Under the pieces are notes generated by a model. The model was not told the DNA's origin, ran no database searches, and saw nothing but the letters and a program-made list of their open reading frames with translations. This document shows positions 58,671 to 64,000 of a stretch of DNA of 64,000 nucleotides, piece after piece. The translations under genes were made by a program, and so were the position numbers. Numbering within the stretch: the first letter of the stretch is position 1; the number at the start of each line of letters is the position of its first letter. Source of the DNA: Amycolatopsis viridis (GTDB taxonomy: Bacteria > Actinomycetota > Actinomycetes > Mycobacteriales > Pseudonocardiaceae); the NCBI RefSeq assembly GCF_011758765.1, contig NZ_JAANOU010000001.1:4960001-5024000 (forward strand), given 5' to 3'.

Positions 58671-59453
58671 GTGGACGCCTTCGAGGAGCTCGAGCTGCGC
58701 TGTGCCGACGCCTGGCCCGCGGTGACCGCGGACAAGATCGGTGACTGGCGGCTTCGCGCCGCGGGCGGGTTCACCGGCCGGGCCAACAGCGCGCTGGCGG
58801 TCGGCGACCCCGGGATGCCGATCGCGACCGCCCTGCGGGAGGTGTGTGACTTCGCCCACGCCCATGGCATCCCGCCGGTCGTGCACGCGGTTGTGGGCAG
58901 CGCGAACGAGCGTGCGATCGAGGCGGCGGGCTGGGTGCCGAACACCGGGCACGTGACCGGGCACCGGGTGTCGGTGCTCACCGGTCCGCTCAGCACGGGC
59001 ACCGAGGGCACCGAGGGCACTGGGGGCGCTGGGGCCGCTGGGGCCGCCGCCGTGCTCGCGTCCCCGTCCGCCGGGTGGTGGGAGCTGACCGTCGGACGGC
59101 GCGAGCCGACCGCGGCCGAGCGTCACGTGCTGACCACCGGCGAAGTCGGGTACGGGGTCGCGGAAGTGACGGGCGTCACCGCGGGCGCGGTGAGGGCGGC
59201 CGTCGCCGGCGACGTCCTGCACATCGCCCGGCTCGAGGTCCGGCCCGGTCACCGCCGCCGTGGCCTCGGCTCGGCGCTGATGGCCGCGTGCGGGGCGTGG
59301 GCGGCACGCCGCGGCGCGCGGCGGACGGTGCTCCAGGTCGCGGCCGGCAACCACGCGGCGCTCGCGTTGTACCGGCGGCTCGGGTTCACCGGGCACCACG
59401 AGTACCGGTACTGGGTCCCCCGCCCCCAGGCGTGCGAGGATCGCTCGCTGTGA
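58671..59453 (+). CDS. GNAT family N-acetyltransferase
   Basis: 260 aa from GTG at 58671. The N-terminal half (1-105) has the second-domain features [21 protein letters not shown] Gly/Thr/Ala-rich linker ([18 protein letters not shown]) joins a C-terminal GNAT domain with [20 protein letters not shown] (acetyl-CoA loop) and [26 protein letters not shown] -10-like hexamer ends seven bases before the start. It overlaps fbiA by four bases. The substrate is unknown; double-GNAT proteins include mycothiol-like enzymes. Confidence 0.82.
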   Translation: MDAFEELELRCADAWPAVTADKIGDWRLRAAGGFTGRANSALAVGDPGMPIATALREVCDFAHAHGIPPVVHAVVGSANERAIEAAGWVPNTGHVTGHRVSVLTGPLSTGTEGTEGTGGAGAAGAAAVLASPSAGWWELTVGRREPTAAERHVLTTGEVGYGVAEVTGVTAGAVRAAVAGDVLHIARLEVRPGHRRRGLGSALMAACGAWAARRGARRTVLQVAAGNHAALALYRRLGFTGHHEYRYWVPRPQACEDRSL

Positions 59454-60445
59454 AGGTTGTCGTAGTTGTCGGCGGGGTGGGCGGCGCCCGCTTCCTGCTC
59501 GGAGTCAAAGCCGCGCTGGGCCTGCCCCCGATCGGTCCCGGCGAGTCCCCGCACGAGATCACCGCGGTGGTGAACACCGGTGACGACGTGTGGATGCACG
59601 GTCTGCGCATCAGCCCGGACCTGGACACCTGCATGTACACGCTCGGCGGTGGCATCGACACGGAGCGTGGCTGGGGTCACCAGGGCGAGACCTGGGTGGT
59701 GAAGGAGGAGCTGGCGGCCTACGGCGCCGAGCCGACCTGGTTCGGCCTCGGCGACAAGGACATCGCCACCCACCTGATCCGCAGCCGCATGCTGCGCGCC
59801 GGCTACCCGTTGTCCGCCGTCACCGAGGCGCTGTGCGACCGGTGGCAGCCGGGCGTGCGGCTGCTGCCGATGACCGACGACCGGGTGGAGACCCACGTCG
59901 TCATCGACGACCCGGACGACCCCGGCAACCGCAAGGCGATCCACTTCCAGGAATGGTGGGTGCGCTACCGCGCGGAACCCCCGGCGCACTCGATCGTGCC
60001 GGTCGGTGTCGAGGAGGCCAAGCCGGCACCGGGCGTGCTGGACGCGTTCGCCGAGGCCGACGCGGTCCTGTTCGCACCGTCCAATCCGGTCGTCTCGGTC
60101 GGGACGGTGCTGGCCGTTCCCGGCGTCAAGGAGGCGCTGCGCAAGACCGACGCCGGCGTCGTCGGCGTGTCCCCGATCATCAGCGGCAAGCCGGTGCGGG
60201 GCATGGCCGACGCGTGCCTGACCGCGATCGGGGTGGAGACCTCGGCGGAGGCCGTCGGCATCCACTACGGATCGCGGCAGACCTCGGAGGACGGGCTGCT
60301 CGACGGCTGGCTCGTCGCGGAGGGCGAAACCGTGCACGTGCCGGGCGTCGCGGTGCGCGCCGTGCCACTGCTGATGTCCGATGTGGACGCCACCGCCGCC
60401 ATGGCCGCGGCGGCACTGGAACTCGCGGGGGTCGACCTTGACTGA
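59450..60445 (+). CDS. fbiA: 2-phospho-L-lactate/phosphoenolpyruvate transferase FbiA (CofD)
   Basis: 331 aa. The CofD fold motifs are [39 protein letters not shown] and [18 protein letters not shown]. The enzyme moves the phosphoenolpyruvyl (or lactyl) unit onto the deazaflavin Fo, giving dehydro-F420-0. GTG at 59450 overlaps the GNAT gene stop. The stop overlaps the fbiB start by eight bases, so both are translated together. Synteny with Rv3261-Rv3262 is clear. It is cytosolic. Confidence 0.93.
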   Translation: MKVVVVVGGVGGARFLLGVKAALGLPPIGPGESPHEITAVVNTGDDVWMHGLRISPDLDTCMYTLGGGIDTERGWGHQGETWVVKEELAAYGAEPTWFGLGDKDIATHLIRSRMLRAGYPLSAVTEALCDRWQPGVRLLPMTDDRVETHVVIDDPDDPGNRKAIHFQEWWVRYRAEPPAHSIVPVGVEEAKPAPGVLDAFAEADAVLFAPSNPVVSVGTVLAVPGVKEALRKTDAGVVGVSPIISGKPVRGMADACLTAIGVETSAEAVGIHYGSRQTSEDGLLDGWLVAEGETVHVPGVAVRAVPLLMSDVDATAAMAAAALELAGVDLD

Positions 60446-61769
60446 CCACTCCACCCGCCGGCTGGAGATCCTGCCGGTGGAAGGGCTGCCGGAGTTCCGT
60501 CCCGGTGACGACCTGACGGGCGCGATCGCGTCCGCCGCGCCGTGGCTGCGCTCCGGGGACGTCGTCGTGGTGACCAGCAAGGTCGTGTCCAAGATCGAGG
60601 GGCAGCTGGTGCGCGTGCCCGCCGACCCGGAGGCGCGCGACGCGGCCCGGCGCGAGCTGGTCGAGCGCGAGGCGGTGCGGGTGCTCGCGCGGTTCAACCG
60701 GACGCTGATCACGCAGAACCGCATCGGCATCGTCCAGGCCGCGTCCGGAGTGGACGCGTCCAATGTGGAGGGTGACGAGATCGCGCTGCTGCCTGCCGAT
60801 CCGGACGCCTCCGCGCTGGCTCTGCGCAACGGGCTGCGCGAGCGGCTCGGCGTGGAGATCGCGGTGGTGATCACCGACACGATGGGCCGGGCGTGGCGGG
60901 TCGGGCAGACCGACAACGCCATCGGCGCCAGCGGCATCCGGGTGCTGCACTCCTACGAGGGCGAGGTCGACGCCCAGGGCAACGAGCTGCAGGTCACCGA
61001 GATCGCGGTGGCCGACGAGATCGCCGCGGCCGCGGACCTGGTGAAGGGCAAGCTGACCGCCACCCCGGTCGCGGTGGTACGCGGGCTGGAGCTGACCGAC
61101 GACGGGTCCACCGCGCGGAAGCTGGTGCGGCCGTCCGAAGAGGACATGTTCTCGCTCGGCACGCGGGAGGCGATCGCGCAGGGCCGGCGCGAGGCGGTGC
61201 TGGTGCGCCGCTCGGTCCGCTCGTTCACCGGCGAGCCGGTCGACCCGGAGGCGGTGCGCCGCGCGATCGGCGCCGGGCTGACCGCGCCCGCGCCGCACCA
61301 CACGCGGCCGGTGCGGTTCGTCTGGCTGCGCGACCGCGGGCTGCGCACGAAGCTGCTGGAGGCCATGCGCGCCGCATGGCGGGCCGACCTGTCCCGCGAC
61401 GCGTTCACCGAGGAACAGATCGCGAAGCGGACCGCGCGCGGCGACATCCTGTTCGACGCGCCGGAGGTGGTGATCCCGTTCCTGGTGCCCGACGGCATGC
61501 ACACGTACCCGGACGAGCGGCGCAACGCCTGTGAGCGGACGATGTTCACCGTCGCCGGGGGTGCCGCGGTGCAGGGGCTGCTCGTGGCGCTGGCGGCCGA
61601 GGACCTGGGATCCTGCTGGATCGGGTCGACGATCTTCGCCGCAGACGTGGTGCGCGAGGTGCTGGGGCTGGAGCCGTCGTGGCAGCCGCTCGGCGCGGTG
61701 GCCATCGGGCACCCGGATTCCCCCGCCGAACCGCGGGAGCCGAGGACGGACGGGCTGGTGGAACTGTGA
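60438..61769 (+). CDS. fbiB: Bifunctional coenzyme F420:L-glutamate ligase/FMN reductase FbiB
   Basis: 443 aa. The N-terminal 245 residues are the CofE ligase ([36 protein letters not shown]). The C-terminal 190 are a nitroreductase-like FMN domain ([38 protein letters not shown]). It adds glutamates to F420-0 and reduces dehydro-F420-0. The start is TTG at 60438, overlapping the fbiA stop, because no ATG or GTG fits; the first residues are [14 protein letters not shown]. Its stop overlaps the NUDIX gene by four bases. Confidence 0.93.
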   Translation: MTDHSTRRLEILPVEGLPEFRPGDDLTGAIASAAPWLRSGDVVVVTSKVVSKIEGQLVRVPADPEARDAARRELVEREAVRVLARFNRTLITQNRIGIVQAASGVDASNVEGDEIALLPADPDASALALRNGLRERLGVEIAVVITDTMGRAWRVGQTDNAIGASGIRVLHSYEGEVDAQGNELQVTEIAVADEIAAAADLVKGKLTATPVAVVRGLELTDDGSTARKLVRPSEEDMFSLGTREAIAQGRREAVLVRRSVRSFTGEPVDPEAVRRAIGAGLTAPAPHHTRPVRFVWLRDRGLRTKLLEAMRAAWRADLSRDAFTEEQIAKRTARGDILFDAPEVVIPFLVPDGMHTYPDERRNACERTMFTVAGGAAVQGLLVALAAEDLGSCWIGSTIFAADVVREVLGLEPSWQPLGAVAIGHPDSPAEPREPRTDGLVEL

Positions 61770-62299
61770 GCCTGCACGCGGACGCCGTGGCGACGCTGAC
61801 GAAGTGGCCGGCGGGCACCACCGGGCAGGAGGCGCTGCGGCACGCGTTCCTCGGTTTCCTCGCCGCGCGGGAGGACGCGTGCCGCCGGGCGTGCGCGGCC
61901 GGGCACATCACGGCGTCGGCGGTGGTGCTCGACCAGTCGCGGACGCACGTGCTGCTGACTCTGCACCCGCGCGTCGGGCGGTGGGTGCAGCTGGGCGGGC
62001 ACTGCGAGGAATCGGATGCGTCGCTGTCGGCGGCCGCTCTGCGCGAGGCGACGGAGGAATCCGGGATGAGCGGGCTGACCATCTCCGCGGAGCCCGTGCA
62101 CCTCGACGTGCACCCGGTGACGTGCTCGCTCGGCGTGCCGACGCGGCATTTCGACGTGCGGTACGTGGTCACCGCACCGGACGGTGCGGAACCGGTGCGC
62201 AGCGCGGAGTCGGACGACCTGCGCTGGTGGCCGCTGACCGCGCTGCCGCCCGGGTCGGAGGCGGACCTGACGGAGCTGGTCGCGGCGGCGTGCGCATGA
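61766..62299 (+). CDS. NUDIX hydrolase in the F420 operon
   Basis: 177 aa. The NUDIX box lies from [24 protein letters not shown] (residues 77-100), shown here as GHCEESDAS and REATEESGM. The fold starts [21 protein letters not shown] at 61766 overlaps the fbiB stop; the stop overlaps the GntR gene, both by four bases, so it is co-translated with them. Its substrate is unknown; a house-cleaning or nucleotide-linked F420 role is a guess. Confidence 0.85.
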   Translation: MSLHADAVATLTKWPAGTTGQEALRHAFLGFLAAREDACRRACAAGHITASAVVLDQSRTHVLLTLHPRVGRWVQLGGHCEESDASLSAAALREATEESGMSGLTISAEPVHLDVHPVTCSLGVPTRHFDVRYVVTAPDGAEPVRSAESDDLRWWPLTALPPGSEADLTELVAAACA

Positions 62300-62658
62300 T
62301 CGTGCCGGTCGACCCGTCGTCCGGGGTGCCGCCGTTCGAGCAGGTCCGGTCCGGACTGGCGCGGCGGATCAACGACGGGACGCTGGCGGTGGGCACGAAG
62401 CTGCCGACGGTGCGGGGGCTGGCCGAGGAACTGGGCATCGCGCCGAACACGATCGCGCGCGCGTACCGGGAGCTGGAGGAGGCGGGCCTGATCGAGACCC
62501 GCGGCCGGGCCGGTTCCTTCGTGGCCGCCGCCGGGGACGAGTCACGCGCCCGCGCCCGCGAAGCGGCGGAGAGCTACGCCGCCGTGACCCGCGCGCTCGG
62601 CCTGTCCCCGGACGAAGCGCTGAAGATCGCCCGCGCTGCGCTGAACCACACCCGCTGA
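62296..62658 (+). CDS. GntR family regulator (YtrA subfamily)
   Basis: 120 aa, short as for YtrA members. The winged HTH is clear: FEQVRSGLARRINDGTLAVG, then KLPTVRGLAEELGIAPNTIA and RAYRELEEAGLIETRGRAGS. The C-terminus is a short helical dimerisation segment without an effector pocket. ATG at 62296 overlaps the NUDIX stop. It ends the fbiA-fbiB-NUDIX operon and may regulate it or nearby genes. Confidence 0.87.
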   Translation: MIVPVDPSSGVPPFEQVRSGLARRINDGTLAVGTKLPTVRGLAEELGIAPNTIARAYRELEEAGLIETRGRAGSFVAAAGDESRARAREAAESYAAVTRALGLSPDEALKIARAALNHTR

Positions 62659-62671
62659 CCGCGCCCGGGCG

Positions 62672-63568
62672 TCAGATCGCGCGGTAGTCCCGCGGCGAGA
62701 ACCGCGGCCCGAAGCGCGGGCGGGAGAAGCCCGCCGCCTCCAGGTACCGCACGGCGCGCTGACGCTGCGGCGCGTAGGGCGCCAGGACTTCGGCCATGCC
62801 CTCGTCGTCCAGCGGCTCACCGAGCAGCGCGTAGCCGACCACCGCCGGGATGTGGAAGTCGCCGAAGCTGACCGCGTCCGGGTCGCCCCACGCGCGCTGC
62901 GCTACCTCGGCCGCGGTCCACACCCCGATGCCCGGCACCTTGCGCAGCCACGCCCGGCCCTCCGCGCCCCGCAGCGTCGCGGCACGCTCCAGCCGGTGCG
63001 CCACCTGCGCGGCGAAGACCAGCGCCTTGCGCCGCGCCAGGTCCACCCCGGCGCGATGCCAGGTCCAGTCCGGAATGGACAGGACCGCCCCCGGGGTCGG
63101 CGGCACCCGCATGCCCGCCGGGGCGGGGCCGGGCGCGGGCTCGCCGAACCAGCGGCACAGCTCCCGCCACGACCGGCGCGCCTCGTAGCCGGTGACCTTC
63201 TGCTCCAGCACCGCGGGCAGCAACGCGTCCCACACCCGGCCGCTCGCCCCCAGGCGCAGCCCCGGCATCCGGCGCCGCACCTGCGCGATCCGGTCGTGGT
63301 GCGAGACGAACCCGCTGTCGTCGTCCCCGGCGCCGACCAGCGCCGGCACGCCGTCGAGCAGCCGGTCCGCTCCCGGTCCCCAGGCCGCGGCCTCGATCTC
63401 GCCGTCCGCGTGCCGGCGCAGCGCCAGCGTGCCGGGACCGTCCGGTGTGTTGCCGGTCAGCCACGTCGTGCCCGCCTCGTCCGCGCGCAGGCACGGGTCG
63501 CCCTTGCCCCGCCGGTGCGGCCGGAGGACCGCATCGAGATCGAGGGGGAACGGCGGGCGGTACCGCAT
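62672..63568 (-). CDS. DNA-3-methyladenine glycosylase II-like (AlkA/HhH-GPD)
   Basis: 298 aa. The HhH-GPD core is WDALLPAVLEQKVTGYEARR, followed by LRKVPGIGVWTAAEVAQRAW and DPDAVSFGDFHIPAVVGYAL, where the second Asp is catalytic. The N-terminal domain (FPLDLDAVLRPHRRGKGDPC) matches the AlkA-like extension. It excises alkylated bases. The start ATG at 63568 overlaps the stop of the upstream pyrophosphorylase gene by one base (TGATG), giving coupled translation. Gene order fbiA-fbiB-(glycosylase)-manB resembles Rv3261-Rv3264c. Confidence 0.86.
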   Translation of the reverse strand: MRYRPPFPLDLDAVLRPHRRGKGDPCLRADEAGTTWLTGNTPDGPGTLALRRHADGEIEAAAWGPGADRLLDGVPALVGAGDDDSGFVSHHDRIAQVRRRMPGLRLGASGRVWDALLPAVLEQKVTGYEARRSWRELCRWFGEPAPGPAPAGMRVPPTPGAVLSIPDWTWHRAGVDLARRKALVFAAQVAHRLERAATLRGAEGRAWLRKVPGIGVWTAAEVAQRAWGDPDAVSFGDFHIPAVVGYALLGEPLDDEGMAEVLAPYAPQRQRAVRYLEAAGFSRPRFGPRFSPRDYRAI

Positions 63569-64000
63569 CAGGCGTCGCTGGAGAACCGGATCGAACCGTC
63601 GGGCAGAGTCACGTCCGGCCACACGCGGGCGCCGTCGAGCAGCTCGCACCCGGCGCCGACGACCGCGCCGTCCCCGATGACGACGCCCTTGAGCACCGCG
63701 CCCTTGCCGACGCGCGCACCCACCCCGAGCACGGAGTTCTCCACCACCGCATTCTCCGCCACGGACACCCGGTCGAACAGCACCGACCCGGCGATCCGCG
63801 CGCCGGAGGCCACCTGCGCCCCGCTGCCGACCGTCGACCCGCCGGTGACGGCCGCATCCGCCGCGACGTTCGCACCCTTCAGAACCAGGGCCTCGCCCGT
63901 CGGACCGGGCAGCGCCGAGGTCGGCGCGAACCCGCGCACCAGGTCCGCGCTGCCGCGCAGGAACGCCTCGGGCGTGCCCACGTCCAGCCAGTAGGAGGCG
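63568..64000 (-). CDS. manB: Mannose-1-phosphate guanylyltransferase-like protein, C-terminal part
   Basis: The last 143 codons are visible; the gene enters from the right edge. The tail is a left-handed beta-helix of hexapeptide repeats (VAADAAVTGGSTVGSGAQVA, GARVGKGAVLKGVVIGDGAV) preceded by SYWLDVGTPEAFLRGSADLV, the sugar-phosphate site of nucleotidyltransferases. It fits ManB (Rv3264c), which makes GDP-mannose; another sugar-nucleotide pyrophosphorylase is possible. The stop overlaps the glycosylase gene start (TGATG). The N-terminal catalytic domain is outside the window. Confidence 0.82.
   Translation of the reverse strand, partial: ASYWLDVGTPEAFLRGSADLVRGFAPTSALPGPTGEALVLKGANVAADAAVTGGSTVGSGAQVASGARIAGSVLFDRVSVAENAVVENSVLGVGARVGKGAVLKGVVIGDGAVVGAGCELLDGARVWPDVTLPDGSIRFSSDA

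Noticed and set aside
1..64000. tRNA or rRNA genes
   Set aside because: Reading both strands, I saw no cloverleaf-type T-arm and anticodon arrangement and no rRNA-like sequence; a tRNAscan run would be decisive.

Overview
The window is high-GC DNA (roughly 70% or more, estimated by eye) with GTG and TTG starts and short overlaps of the ATGA/GTGA type. It carries actinobacterial families: DUF3107, DUF3117, EspG, the SigE/RseA/HtrA/TatB set, coenzyme F420 genes and LpqY-SugABC. Gene order matches several Mycobacterium tuberculosis segments (recalled, not searched). I infer a Pseudonocardiaceae chromosome, probably Amycolatopsis or a close relative. I saw no rRNA, tRNA, IS element, prophage or CRISPR array. 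Most of the window is core genome.

Layout. 1-12.7 kb: a block like Rv3207c-Rv3212 (DUF3152, TetR, DUF3107, ferritin-like protein, RhlE helicase, beta-propeller protein). It is interrupted by a TetR / AurF-like diiron oxygenase / hydrolase module and followed by an M48 protease-LemA pair. 12.7-23.2 kb: a RecB-like nuclease, an EspG plus PPE-like pair without an ESX core, MarC/PHP/PH-domain genes, a NUDIX gene, an unusual 21-bp repeat array, and a MaoC-DUF2332-acyl-CoA ligase operon. 23.2-27.7 kb: CorA behind a structured leader, a metallophosphoesterase/ParB-like pair, and a nitroreductase fused to AfsA-like hot-dog domains. 27.8-42.8 kb: a block like Rv1220c-Rv1239c: the trehalose importer lpqY-sugABC, a soluble MgtE-like protein with DUF1003, mrp, tatB, htrA, rseA, sigE and an O-methyltransferase. 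42.9-64 kb: regulators and transporters, pepA, DUF3117, tagA, a DivIVA-like gene, gpgS, a TetR/SDR pair, two LOG proteins, the lysine/DAP genes dapE, dapD and dapC with fdxC, then fbiA-fbiB-NUDIX-GntR, an AlkA-like glycosylase and the 3' end of a sugar-nucleotide pyrophosphorylase gene (manB).

How the genes work together. dapD, dapC and dapE are three of the succinylase-route steps to meso-diaminopimelate, used for peptidoglycan and lysine. fbiA and fbiB finish coenzyme F420. sigE-rseA-htrA-tatB is an envelope-stress unit. LpqY-SugABC recycles trehalose.

Small-scale structure. Many single genes have a TAnnnT hexamer ending 6-7 nt before the start codon, consistent with leaderless transcripts. 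Several convergent gene pairs are separated by near-perfect hairpins. The main candidates for something undescribed are the nitroreductase/AfsA-like fusion with a palindrome at its promoter, the phase-locked 21-bp repeat arrays between convergent genes, a short upstream ORF coupled to sigE, and the structured leader of corA.
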